Translations under genes and position numbers: made by a program
Shown here: positions 23,951 to 32,507 of the stretch, one piece after another
Numbering within the stretch: position 1 is the stretch's first letter
How the letters are laid out: every line of letters begins with the position of its first letter
Notes under the pieces: generated by a model
What the model was told of the DNA's origin: nothing
What the model saw: the letters and a program-made list of their open reading frames with translations, nothing else
The model's database searches: none
Assembly: GCA_041821315.1 (NCBI GenBank)
Contig: JBGUEO010000005.1
Span: 62,001 to 126,000, forward strand
Length of the DNA: 64,000 nucleotides
DNA from: DIGJ01 sp041821315
Lineage (GTDB): Bacteria; Bacillota; Clostridia; Lachnospirales; Lachnospiraceae
Direction: 5' to 3'

Positions 23951-25597
23951 TTATATCTTATATTGTTTTACAAGATTTGAATGGCTCTCACGAATCCGTT
24001 TTCGAAGCTTTAGGACAAGTGAGGGAGATACCGATAGTTCATCCACTCCCATTGATAAGAACGTTTCCGTAAGTGTTAAGTCACCACCTAATTCCCCACA
24101 GATTCCTACCCAGATACCATTGTTGTGACCATTCTCAATTACCATTTGAATCAAACGTAATACTGCTTTATGATGTGATTGATAAAATGGATCAAGTTTT
24201 GCATTCTGACGATCGATTGCAAGCGTATATTGTGTCAAATCATTTGTCCCAATGCTAAAAAAATCCACTTCTTTTGCCAATTCATCACTGATAAGTGCTG
24301 CTGCTGGAGTCTCAATCATAATTCCTAATTCCACCTCTTTAAATGGAATTTCCATCTGATTTAATTCCGTCTTTACTTCTGTTACAATCTGTTTGATTTG
24401 ATAAACTTCTTCTAATGATATAATCATAGGAAACATAATCGAAATATTTCCATAAAACGAAGCACGATATAGAGCCCTTAACTGCGTTTTGAAGAGATCT
24501 ATTTGGGTAAGACAAATTCGAATTGCCCGGTATCCAAGTGCTGGATTTTCTTCTTTATCAAGTCCAAAGTAGTCTGCTTGCTTATCGGCTCCAATATCCA
24601 AGGTTCGAATAATCACCTTTTTTCCAGCCATATTTTCAGCGACGGTTTTGTATGCCTTAAACTGATCTTCCTCACTTGGGAAATCGTTGCTCTCTAAATA
24701 TAAAAACTCACTTCGAAACAAACCGATTCCTCTCGCATCATTTTGAAGAACATTTACCACATCTTGCACACGTCCTATATTAGCATATAACTTTACCAGT
24801 TTACCATCCAAAGTAATATCTTCTTTTCCCTTTAATTGCAGCAACAGTTCTTTTTCTTCAATAGCCTGAGCCTGTCTTTCTTTTTTCTTATGAATTGTTT
24901 CATCATCTGGATCAATAAAGATTTCACCTGTAAATCCATCTACAATTACAAGTTTACCATTATACTCTTCGCGAAGTGGTATATCTACCTGAATAATCGC
25001 AGGAATATCCATGGTACGAGCCAGAATTGCAGTATGGGAATTTGCCGAACCTTCTCTTGTAATAAAAGCAAGTAATTTTTCCTTATCAAAGGATACCGTC
25101 TCACTTGGAGCCAAGTCCTGTGCCAAAAGAATGACTGGTTCATCAAAGCGTTCCATATCTTGACTTTTATTGTTCAATATTTGAATCAATCGCTCTGATA
25201 TATCTTTAATATCTGCTGCACGCGCTTGCATGTAAGTATCTTCCATAGCAGAAAACATGGCAGAAAAATTGTCACAAGTGGCAGCAACTGCATATTCCGC
25301 ATTTACCTGCTGTTCGTTAATCATAAACTGAATGGATTCTGTATAATCTTGATCTTCTAGCATCATTTGATGCACTTCAAAAATCATAGCGTTCGCTTCT
25401 CCTACATCGTGAAGTGCCTTTTTATACAAATCTTTTAACTGATTTAGCGCCTTCTCTTTTGCAGCCTCAAACCGTTTGATTTCTGAATTTGCATTCCCAA
25501 TATGAATCCGTTCAATCTTCATTTCACTCTTTTTAAAGATTTTTAATGTTCCAATGGCAATACCACCATAAACACTATTTCCTTTAAATGTTTCCAT
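23951..25597 (-). CDS. ptsI: PTS Enzyme I (phosphoenolpyruvate-protein phosphotransferase)
   Basis: Takes phosphate from PEP and passes it to HPr. 548 residues: the N-terminal HPr-binding and phosphohistidine domains carry His188 in GSANSHTAI, where the family usually has TSH; the C-terminal PEP-binding barrel has GLFRSEFLYLE, GTNDLTQYTLAIDR and GICGELGGD. The frame reaches an ATG at 25618, but AGGAG lies inside it, just before the ATG at 25597. Unusually it is last in the fructose operon after its own HPr, so it may serve fructose uptake specifically or be the general Enzyme I. Confidence 0.95.
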   Translation of the reverse strand: METFKGNSVYGGIAIGTLKIFKKSEMKIERIHIGNANSEIKRFEAAKEKALNQLKDLYKKALHDVGEANAMIFEVHQMMLEDQDYTESIQFMINEQQVNAEYAVAATCDNFSAMFSAMEDTYMQARAADIKDISERLIQILNNKSQDMERFDEPVILLAQDLAPSETVSFDKEKLLAFITREGSANSHTAILARTMDIPAIIQVDIPLREEYNGKLVIVDGFTGEIFIDPDDETIHKKKERQAQAIEEKELLLQLKGKEDITLDGKLVKLYANIGRVQDVVNVLQNDARGIGLFRSEFLYLESNDFPSEEDQFKAYKTVAENMAGKKVIIRTLDIGADKQADYFGLDKEENPALGYRAIRICLTQIDLFKTQLRALYRASFYGNISIMFPMIISLEEVYQIKQIVTEVKTELNQMEIPFKEVELGIMIETPAAALISDELAKEVDFFSIGTNDLTQYTLAIDRQNAKLDPFYQSHHKAVLRLIQMVIENGHNNGIWVGICGELGGDLTLTETFLSMGVDELSVSPSLVLKLRKRIRESHSNLVKQYKI

Positions 25598-25640
25598 ATT
25601 GCTCCTGTCCGTATACATGTATGCATACCATTTCTTTCAT

Positions 25641-25898
25641 TTATAGATTATCTTCGAAGAATTGTTTTAATTGCACATAACCTTCTTCTTCATCGACGCC
25701 TTCTATTTTTACAGTTATTTCTTCGCCTGTTTTTGCTCCAAGCCCCATGATTCCAATAATTCGCTTTGCATCTACTTCTCTTCCAGCTTTTTCAATCATA
25801 ACCTTACTTTCAATTTTTGTAGCTGCTTTCACCAACACTCCGGCAGGTCTTGCATGGATTCCTTGGGGATCAGTTATGGTAAACTTAAATTCTTTCAT
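25641..25898 (-). CDS. ptsH: HPr-like phosphocarrier without regulatory Ser46
   Basis: 85-residue HPr that shuttles phosphate from Enzyme I to EIIA. The catalytic site is intact: His15 in GIHARPAG with Arg17. The position of the HPr-kinase target serine in Firmicutes HPr (LKSIMGVMSLG) reads AKRIIGIMGLG here, so Ser46 is Arg46 and a second serine is Gly52. Such a protein should carry phosphate but not be seryl-phosphorylated by HPrK or act as a CcpA co-effector. It lies between fruA and ptsI, suggesting a fructose-dedicated HPr, comparable in role to FPr domains. Confidence 0.93.
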   Translation of the reverse strand: MKEFKFTITDPQGIHARPAGVLVKAATKIESKVMIEKAGREVDAKRIIGIMGLGAKTGEEITVKIEGVDEEEGYVQLKQFFEDNL

Positions 25899-25928
25899 CT
25901 TTCTTTTCTCCTTTACAGATAATCACTT

Positions 25929-27854
25929 TTATTCTTTGACTGTTTTTTTAATAACACCTAGAAGTAAAGAGGCAACGAGCGTTCCAATTACTAAAGCCAC
26001 TAAATACATCACTGCATTCCCAACTACTGGAAAAACAAATATTCCACCGTGTGGAGCCATTAGTGTACAATTAAATGCCATTGATAAGCCACCCGCTATT
26101 GCTGATCCTACAATCAATGAAGGTAACACGCGAAGTGGATCTGCTGCTGCAAATGGTATCGCACCTTCTGTAATGAATGATAATCCCATAATAAAATTCA
26201 CAGGACCTGACTTTCTCTCTTCTTGTGTAAATTTGTTTTTAAATAATATGGTAGCAAGTGCGATTGCACAAGGAGGAACCATACCACCTACCATAACTGC
26301 TGCCATAATATTATAGTTTCCCGCTGCAATTGCTGCAACGCCAAATACATAAGCTGCTTTATTTACAGGTCCACCAAGGTCAACGCTCATCATTCCTCCA
26401 AGAATTAGCCCTAATAAAATACTTAATAAAATACTACTTGAACCATTTAATCCAGATAGTCCATTATTCATCAGCGTATTGAGAGCGCCAATTGGTGGTT
26501 CAACGACATAACGCATAATGATACCTACAATAAAAATACCAAGCAGTGGATATAGTAATATTGGTTTGATACCTTCTAAGCTCTCTGGCAATTTCTCAAA
26601 TACCTTACGAAGTAATACTACCGTATAACCAGCTAAAAATCCAGCAACTAATGCACCTAAAAATCCACTTGTTCCCGTTGCTGCAATTGAACCACCAACA
26701 AATCCCAGGGCGAGTCCTGGTCTATCAGCAATGCTCATTGCAATGAACCCTGCCAAAATAGGAAGCATAAATCCAAATGCAATACCACCAATTCCCTTAA
26801 ACATTGCTGCGAGTGGGGTAATAGTACCAAAATTTCCTCGTTCAGCTGGTGCCAGCGAATTTAAATCAATTGACATACCATCAATTAAGAAAGCAATTGC
26901 TATCAATATACCACCACCTACAACAAATGGCAACATATGAGATACTCCATTCATTAAATGCTTATAGATTGTATGTCCTACGCTTTCTGTTCCACCTTTG
27001 TTATTTGCTTCAGCGATTGTGTTACGTTCTCCTATCTTTTGATTTGCATGATAAATCTCTACTGCACCGCTTGTTGCAAGTTCAATTAAATCAGAAGCCT
27101 TATTGATGCCATCTGACACTTGACGAATGATTACTTTTTTCCCATCAAAACGCTCCATTGGAACATTTGTGTCCGCACAAATAATAATACAATCCGCTTC
27201 TCTTATCTCATCTGCCGTTAAATTATTTTTTGTTCCACCAGATCCTCTTGTTTCGACTTTAATAGAAAGTCCTCGTTTTTTTGCTTGTTTTTCCAATGAC
27301 TCTGCCGCCATATAGGTATGTGCAATTCCAGTCGGACATGCCGTTACCGCTAAGAGTTTACCAGCTTTTACTTCTTTTTTCGATTCTTCTGCCAGTCGTT
27401 TGGTCTCTGCATTTTCTACAATGTGTAAAAATTCTTCTTTTGTGGATGCTTGTTTTAATTTTTTAGTAAATTCTTCATCCATTAATAACATCGATAAGCG
27501 ACTTAATACATCGAGATGAACATTATCTTTCGTATCCGGTGCTGCAATCAGAAAAATTAATTCTGCTGGTCTCCCATCCAATGAATCAAAATCCACTCCA
27601 TTTTTGACAACCATTGCAGCAAGTCCAGGAGCATTAACAGCATCTCCTTTTCCATGAGGAATAGCAATTCCTTCTCCTATCCCTGTAGTTCCTTCTTCTT
27701 CTCGTTGTAAAACTTTTTCCTTATACGCTGCTTTATCACGGATTTTACCAGTAGCATACATCAATTCCACCATTTTATCAATAGCTTCCGCTTTCGTATT
27801 CACCTGACCATTTAATTCAATACCATTCGTTTGAAGCAAATCTGTAATCTTCAT
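25929..27854 (-). CDS. fruA: Fructose PTS transporter EIIABC
   Basis: Imports and phosphorylates fructose to fructose-1-phosphate. Domain order in 641 residues: EIIA at 1-150 with phospho-His67 (AIPHGK); EIIB at about 166-265 with phospho-Cys173 (TACPTGIAHT); EIIC from about 300 to 640 with eight or more membrane segments and the GGPVNKAAY, HGGIFVF signatures. It lies between fruK and the HPr gene. EIIA and EIIB residues are all present, so the protein should be active. Confidence 0.96.
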   Translation of the reverse strand: MKITDLLQTNGIELNGQVNTKAEAIDKMVELMYATGKIRDKAAYKEKVLQREEEGTTGIGEGIAIPHGKGDAVNAPGLAAMVVKNGVDFDSLDGRPAELIFLIAAPDTKDNVHLDVLSRLSMLLMDEEFTKKLKQASTKEEFLHIVENAETKRLAEESKKEVKAGKLLAVTACPTGIAHTYMAAESLEKQAKKRGLSIKVETRGSGGTKNNLTADEIREADCIIICADTNVPMERFDGKKVIIRQVSDGINKASDLIELATSGAVEIYHANQKIGERNTIAEANNKGGTESVGHTIYKHLMNGVSHMLPFVVGGGILIAIAFLIDGMSIDLNSLAPAERGNFGTITPLAAMFKGIGGIAFGFMLPILAGFIAMSIADRPGLALGFVGGSIAATGTSGFLGALVAGFLAGYTVVLLRKVFEKLPESLEGIKPILLYPLLGIFIVGIIMRYVVEPPIGALNTLMNNGLSGLNGSSSILLSILLGLILGGMMSVDLGGPVNKAAYVFGVAAIAAGNYNIMAAVMVGGMVPPCAIALATILFKNKFTQEERKSGPVNFIMGLSFITEGAIPFAAADPLRVLPSLIVGSAIAGGLSMAFNCTLMAPHGGIFVFPVVGNAVMYLVALVIGTLVASLLLGVIKKTVKE

Positions 27855-27869
27855 ACATTTATTACCTCC

Positions 27870-28775
27870 CTATTTCATTGTTTTCATTAACTCGTTTACT
27901 TCTTGTCGTGTTGCAAGTCGTTCAGAAAATGCACTTGCACTTCCGGTTGCTATTCCCATTTTAAAAGCTTCTTCATAGCTCTCATGTTCTAAGAAACCTG
28001 CTAAAAATCCTGCTACCATAGAATCCCCTGCACCAACTGAATTTATTACTCTTCCTTTAGGTGCATGACTTCGATAGGTTGTTCCATCTTCTGCAATTAA
28101 TATGGCCCCATCGCCTGCCATTGAAATAAGTACATTCCTAGCCCCCTTCTCTTTTAATTTTTTCCCATACATAATGATTTCTTCTATATCGCTTAATGTC
28201 ACATGGAAGATTTCTTCCAATTCATGATTGTTCGGTTTAATTAAAAATGGTTCATATTGTAATACATTTACTAAAAGATCGCCCGTAGCATCTACAATAA
28301 TTTTAATTCCCCTGCCTTGTAATTGCTTCATAATCTCTTCATATACAAAAGAAGACATGGTATTGGGTATACTCCCAGCTAACACGAGCAAATCCCCCGC
28401 TTTTAATACCTGTAGCTGTTCATACAAATGTTTCATTGCGGTTTCATCAATCTCTGGTCCTTGCCCATTTATTTCACTTTCTTCATTCGAGCGCAATTTT
28501 AAATTAATACGGGATAAACCTTTATCTATTGTGATAAATTCTGAAAGGCATCCCCATGTTTGAAGAAGTCGTTCAATTTCTTTTCCAGTAAATCCGGCAA
28601 CAAATCCAAGTGCAGTACTTTCAATGGATAAATTTTTTAAAACAAGAGACACATTGATTCCCTTTCCACCCGGATAAATCAATTCCTTTGTTGTACGGTT
28701 TACTCTTCCTAATTTAAAATCTTCCACATTTACAATGTAATCAAGAGATGGGTTTAACGTAACAGTATAGATCAT
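27870..28775 (-). CDS. fruK: 1-phosphofructokinase
   Basis: PfkB-family kinase that turns fructose-1-phosphate into fructose-1,6-bisphosphate. 301 residues with the substrate motif YPGGKGINVSLVLKNL near residue 35 and the ATP/catalytic motif NSVGAGDSMVAGFLAG near 250 (catalytic Asp in GAGD). Its ATG overlaps the fruR stop (ATGA), implying translational coupling. Confidence 0.96.
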   Translation of the reverse strand: MIYTVTLNPSLDYIVNVEDFKLGRVNRTTKELIYPGGKGINVSLVLKNLSIESTALGFVAGFTGKEIERLLQTWGCLSEFITIDKGLSRINLKLRSNEESEINGQGPEIDETAMKHLYEQLQVLKAGDLLVLAGSIPNTMSSFVYEEIMKQLQGRGIKIIVDATGDLLVNVLQYEPFLIKPNNHELEEIFHVTLSDIEEIIMYGKKLKEKGARNVLISMAGDGAILIAEDGTTYRSHAPKGRVINSVGAGDSMVAGFLAGFLEHESYEEAFKMGIATGSASAFSERLATRQEVNELMKTMK

Positions 28776-29521
28776 TCATCTTTTACCTCCACAATATTTT
28801 TATATTGCAGATACTCCTTTCTCTTTATTTTGGTTGTTATAATAGTTGCGTTTTGAAATTCAGCAAATGTAATTGGTGAAATGCGATTAAATTTAGCAGA
28901 ATCACAAAGAATATAACTTTCCATGCATTTTTGCATTGCTCTCTTTTTCACTAATGCTTCATCAATATCTGGTGTGGTAAATCCTTCTTTCACGGTTACT
29001 CCGTTGGTTCCAAAAAAGCCCTTAGTAAAATTAAAACGTTCTAGTTCATCTAATGTTAAATTGCCAACCAAAGCCTCTGTCATTAATTTATAACGGCCAC
29101 CAAGTAAGTGTGCTTCACATCCCTTTTGAGAAAGCTTTTTTGCATGCCCAATGGCATTTGTTACATAAACGGCATTTTTTTCTGTAATAAAATCAATCAA
29201 AAGATCGGTTGTTGTACCTGCATCTAAATACACAAAATCATCGGTTTCTATCAAAGCAGCAGCATACCTTACAATTTGAATCTTCTCCTCTTTGTTCATA
29301 TTTTTTCGCAGTTCGATATCTTGATCTTTTGTACGATACATCGTTAGCGAAGTTGCTCCTCCATGTACTTTCTTAAGTTTTCCCTCATTGTGCAATGCAG
29401 TAAGATCTCTTCGTATTGTGGATTCGGATATTTTTAATAGATCCGTTAATTCTTGGACAGTTATGCTATTTTTATCATTCACTATCTTTAGTATTTCTTC
29501 TAATCTCGTTTCTATTAACAT
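28772..29521 (-). CDS. fruR: DeoR-family repressor of the fructose operon
   Basis: 249 residues: N-terminal DeoR helix-turn-helix at about 5-60 (ITVQELTDLLKISESTIRRDLTALHNEGKL) and a sugar-phosphate-binding C-domain (DDFVYLDAGTTTDLLIDF, GTNGVTVKEGFTTPD). Members of this position use fructose-1-phosphate as inducer. AAGGGGC precedes the ATG. It heads the operon fruR-fruK-fruA-ptsH-ptsI, and a cluster of repeats at its promoter suggests autoregulation. Confidence 0.94.
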   Translation of the reverse strand: MLIETRLEEILKIVNDKNSITVQELTDLLKISESTIRRDLTALHNEGKLKKVHGGATSLTMYRTKDQDIELRKNMNKEEKIQIVRYAAALIETDDFVYLDAGTTTDLLIDFITEKNAVYVTNAIGHAKKLSQKGCEAHLLGGRYKLMTEALVGNLTLDELERFNFTKGFFGTNGVTVKEGFTTPDIDEALVKKRAMQKCMESYILCDSAKFNRISPITFAEFQNATIITTKIKRKEYLQYKNIVEVKDE

Positions 29522-29542
29522 ATTTTTGCCCCTTGTATTTAA

Positions 29543-29631
29543 ATTGACTTAAATTGATTATTTTTGACTGAAAATGATTATATCAATATCATATCACCAT
29601 TTTCAGTCATTGTAAATCATTTTCAATCATT
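29543..29631. promoter_or_regulatory. Operator cluster of the fructose operon
   Basis: The motif TGACTGAAAATGATT (29565-29579) recurs inverted at 29597-29611 and as AATCATTTTCAATCATT at 29615-29631, with a weaker TTGACTTAAATTGATT at 29544-29559. The copies flank and overlap the promoter. I infer FruR binding sites because the motif is confined to this promoter. Confidence 0.7.
29588..29616 (-). promoter_or_regulatory. Promoter of fruR-fruK-fruA-ptsH-ptsI
   Basis: Minus strand -35 TTTACA (29611-29616), 17-base spacer, -10 TATGAT (29588-29593). Two operator-like repeats cover the -35 and spacer, and one lies just downstream. Confidence 0.72.
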
Positions 29632-29638
29632 TTAAGAT

Positions 29639-29693
29639 AAAAAAAGAGAGCCTAAATTTGTGCAATTTTCACAAATTTAAGTTCTCTTTTTTT
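29639..29693 (-). terminator. Terminator of scpB
   Basis: A long near-perfect stem (AAATTTGTG/CACAAATTT core with AGAG/CTCT extension) framed by A-rich and T7 tracts; overlaps the scpB stop codon. Confidence 0.85.
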
Positions 29694-30267
29694 AAATATC
29701 AAGCTTTAATTGAATTTCTTCTTCTGCTTCTAGTTTAAAATCTTCCATTCGTTCTGGATTCATTACCGGTAAATTATCAAGTGTTGCAATTCCAAAATAC
29801 CGCAAAAATTCTTCCGTTGTACCAAACATGATAGGTCTGCCTGGCGCATCAAGCCTTCCAACCTCATAAACCAGATTATATTCCACTAACTTATTTACAG
29901 CATGATCTGTCTTAACACCACGTATTGCTTCAATTTCTAGCTTTGTAATGGGTTGTTTATACGCAATGATGGAAAGTGTTTCCAATAATACATCGGTAAG
30001 AATATGTTTTTTAGGAACATGGGTCACTTTTATGATTGCATCATACATAGATGCCTTGGTACAAAGTTGAAATGCTCCATCAAGCTCAATAATCTGGATA
30101 CCTCTGTCTTCTTCTTCATATCGATCCATCATACTTCGAACAATTCGTCGCGTCGTATCTTCGTCATGTTCAATTGCCACTGCAATAGACGCAAGCTCTA
30201 CGGCATCACCCATGGTAAATAAGATAGCTTCAATGATTGCTTCTACCTTTTTAATCCGTTGCTCCAC
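29692..30267 (-). CDS. scpB: Segregation and condensation protein B
   Basis: Winged-helix subunit that with ScpA and SMC forms the chromosome-condensing complex. 191 residues with the family core AIIEAILFTMGDAVEL, LLETLSIIAYKQPITKLEIEAIRGV and LVYEVGRLDAPGRP. The open frame continues 17 codons upstream into scpA. GGGGGAG (30274-30280) lies 6 bases before a GTG at 30267, so I take that start; an ATG at 30282 overlaps the ribosome site. The gene overlaps the scpA end by 17 bases, indicating coupled translation. Confidence 0.95.
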   Translation of the reverse strand: MEQRIKKVEAIIEAILFTMGDAVELASIAVAIEHDEDTTRRIVRSMMDRYEEEDRGIQIIELDGAFQLCTKASMYDAIIKVTHVPKKHILTDVLLETLSIIAYKQPITKLEIEAIRGVKTDHAVNKLVEYNLVYEVGRLDAPGRPIMFGTTEEFLRYFGIATLDNLPVMNPERMEDFKLEAEEEIQLKLDI

Positions 30268-31030
30268 TAAAATCTCCCCCATTTTCTCGCATCTTATATG
30301 TAATAAGGATATCATCAAATAAATTTTCTTGTTCTATACAAAGTTTACCCATTTTAATAAGCTCTAATATAGAGAGAAACGTAACGATAATATCCATCTT
30401 GCTTGTTTGTATCAAAAGAAGTTTGCCAAAATGAAATATTCCATGCTCTCTAGCATACGCTTCTACAAAAAGCATTTTTTCCTCTTGATTGACATCTTCC
30501 TTTTCAATTTTTCCAAATTTACTTCGAATTGGATCAATTTTATCAATCTGCTTTTTGATAACCGATTGGAATACAGCATGGAGCTTATGTAACGTTAAAT
30601 CTGACAAAAGACTCTCTACATCCACTTCCTCTCGGAAATTTCGAATCTCTAGTGGAATATTCGGTTTATTATAGAGTACTTTTGCTGCGTCCACTTCCCT
30701 GTCTTTTAATTCAAAGGACATATACTTAAACATTTTATATTGAAGTAATCGCTCGACTAATTCCCTTCTTGGATCTTCTTCTTCCTCTTCACAAATCTCA
30801 TCCCTTGGAAGCAGCATTTTGGATTTGATATAAACAAGTGTTGCCGCCATTACTAAAAACTCGCTCATTACATCCATATCCTTGGATTCCATTGTCTCAA
30901 TATATTCCAAATACTGCTCAGTAATTAACACAATTGGAATATCATAGATATTGATTTTATTTTTATCAATCAAATGAAGCAAAAGATCAAGAGGACCTTC
31001 AAATACTTCCAATTTCACGGGAATACCCAT
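30251..31030 (-). CDS. scpA: Segregation and condensation protein A
   Basis: Kleisin subunit that links the two SMC heads and recruits ScpB. 259 residues with the signature N-terminus VKLEVFEGPLDLLLHLIDKNKI NIYDIP pattern and an acidic centre (EEEEEDPRRELVERLLQYK); C-terminal winged helix from about 180. Directly downstream of a degenerate membrane-protease homologue and overlapping scpB. Confidence 0.96.
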   Translation of the reverse strand: MGIPVKLEVFEGPLDLLLHLIDKNKINIYDIPIVLITEQYLEYIETMESKDMDVMSEFLVMAATLVYIKSKMLLPRDEICEEEEEDPRRELVERLLQYKMFKYMSFELKDREVDAAKVLYNKPNIPLEIRNFREEVDVESLLSDLTLHKLHAVFQSVIKKQIDKIDPIRSKFGKIEKEDVNQEEKMLFVEAYAREHGIFHFGKLLLIQTSKMDIIVTFLSILELIKMGKLCIEQENLFDDILITYKMRENGGDFSGATD

Positions 31031-31041
31031 ATTGCTTCTCC

Positions 31042-31626
31042 TTAAAGTTGATATAGAAATAAAAATTCATTCACGCAAAACGTACGAATAATTCCGAGCA
31101 AAGCACATAGAATGAAAATCATTTTAATGAAATAATCATTTCGTATAATAGAAAAATATTTTTCCCTAGAGATACCAGCAATAATAAGCCCCATATCCAT
31201 TGTCATTAGCGGAAATAAATTTGTAATTAGCATTCCAAAGCTTATAATAGAACTATATTGGACAACCATGAATAAAAACAGTTTTCCGTTTGATATGTTA
31301 TCAACTGACCCAAATCCAAACTTACAAATCAATAAAGCTACAATACTTACTAGAATGAGAGTTACATATCCTACAACTCCAAGTATGATATTATCTTTTG
31401 TCCTTTTCGAACGCAACATATAGGATTTTGAAAAGCCACAAAATCCTGTTAGCGAAAAAATAAGTCCCACTGGGTCAATAAATTGATGCGATTTTAATAA
31501 TTGTTTTCCTAAATGATTTCGTCTTTCTAAAGAAAAGAATACCGCTGTCTTTGGTATTTCATGTAATATCATAACAATGCAGCTCGCTAACAATACTGCC
31601 CCTATACTTAATAGTTTTAATTCCAT
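31042..31626 (-). CDS. Degenerate site-2-protease-like (M50) membrane protein
   Basis: 194-residue hydrophobic protein with about five membrane segments. Its layout follows M50B intramembrane proteases often found before scpA: an LHE motif in the first helix (H22-E23, but HEIPK instead of HExxH), a FIDPVGLIFSLTGFCGFSKS segment aligned to the family HxDPxGT...GFGWAKP, and NLFPLMTMDMG aligned to NLxPxxPLDGG (Asp144 kept). Loss of the second histidine predicts no zinc catalysis. I conclude it is an inactive relative; identity rests on pattern and position. Distance to scpA is 11 bases. Confidence 0.62.
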   Translation of the reverse strand: MELKLLSIGAVLLASCIVMILHEIPKTAVFFSLERRNHLGKQLLKSHQFIDPVGLIFSLTGFCGFSKSYMLRSKRTKDNIILGVVGYVTLILVSIVALLICKFGFGSVDNISNGKLFLFMVVQYSSIISFGMLITNLFPLMTMDMGLIIAGISREKYFSIIRNDYFIKMIFILCALLGIIRTFCVNEFLFLYQL

Positions 31627-31652
31627 TTAATCTTCCTTTCATGCTTACCTTT

Positions 31653-32489
31653 CTATTTTACTAATTGTCTGTCCAATTCGCAAGTCCTATTTAATGTGAT
31701 GTCAATGAATTCCGGACGATTATGTATACGTATTGGTATAGTATGAGTGCCAAGACCACGCGAGAGAATCATTTTAGAATTACTTCCTTCAAAATATCCA
31801 AAATCATATTTGGGAAACGGCATGAGTTCTGGAGATATGATACCTCCTAATTTTGGTAGAATCATAATACCTCCGTGTACATGTCCAGATAACACCAATT
31901 CCGCTCCATACGCATCGTAGGTCTTGAAATAGACTGGATTGTGGGCAAGCATAATAGTAAATCCATTCTTTTGCCTAATTTGCTGTTCTATGTTAGATTT
32001 TGATAATGGCGTACGCTTCCACCATTTTTTGTAAAATTCCATACCAAGAGAAAGTCCTTTAAGCGTAATTGCTTGTCCTTTCTTAAAAAGCTCAATTGAC
32101 GTTCCATCTAAAACGATAACATTTCGATGTAAGAGCTCTTTTTTATATTGATATAGAATTTTTGTTCCATCTGCCAAATCCTTTTGACGCATTCTCTCTT
32201 CATGATTTCCGAGTGCATAATATACGGGAGCAATCTCACTTAATTTTTGTATAAATTCAAGTGTCTTTTCATATTGAAAACTTCCATAATCGGTACCAAT
32301 AATCATATCTCCAACACAAAAAAAATAATCAAACTGCCGTTTCTTGATCGTCTGCAATAAATATGTATTATTCCTGCCGATTTCATTATTGTGCAGGTCA
32401 CTTAAAAACCCAATCCGGCATCCATCAAAGGACACCGGAAGGTTTTGATATTCTAAACGATAAGTAGTAACATCTATTTTTTTCTTCAT
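31653..32489 (-). CDS. Calcineurin-like metallophosphoesterase
   Basis: 278 residues with the full two-metal phosphoesterase set: FLSDLHNNE (D-x-H), VGDMI, LGNHEER, a metal-binding H in MLAHNPVYF, and LSGHVHGG. The family resembles YkuE/YaeI enzymes that act on lipid or nucleotide phosphates. A basic N-terminus and the lack of a clear signal peptide suggest a cytoplasmic or membrane-associated enzyme. It lies between the S2P-like gene and a DD-carboxypeptidase with short gaps. Substrate unknown. Confidence 0.9.
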   Translation of the reverse strand: MKKKIDVTTYRLEYQNLPVSFDGCRIGFLSDLHNNEIGRNNTYLLQTIKKRQFDYFFCVGDMIIGTDYGSFQYEKTLEFIQKLSEIAPVYYALGNHEERMRQKDLADGTKILYQYKKELLHRNVIVLDGTSIELFKKGQAITLKGLSLGMEFYKKWWKRTPLSKSNIEQQIRQKNGFTIMLAHNPVYFKTYDAYGAELVLSGHVHGGIMILPKLGGIISPELMPFPKYDFGYFEGSNSKMILSRGLGTHTIPIRIHNRPEFIDITLNRTCELDRQLVK

Positions 32490-32507
32490 CTTTCCTAACT
32501 CCTGTAC

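Noticed and set aside
29543..29631. Possible CRISPR-like repeat array
   Set aside because: Copies are imperfect, differently oriented and not regularly spaced, and lie over a promoter; operator sites explain them.
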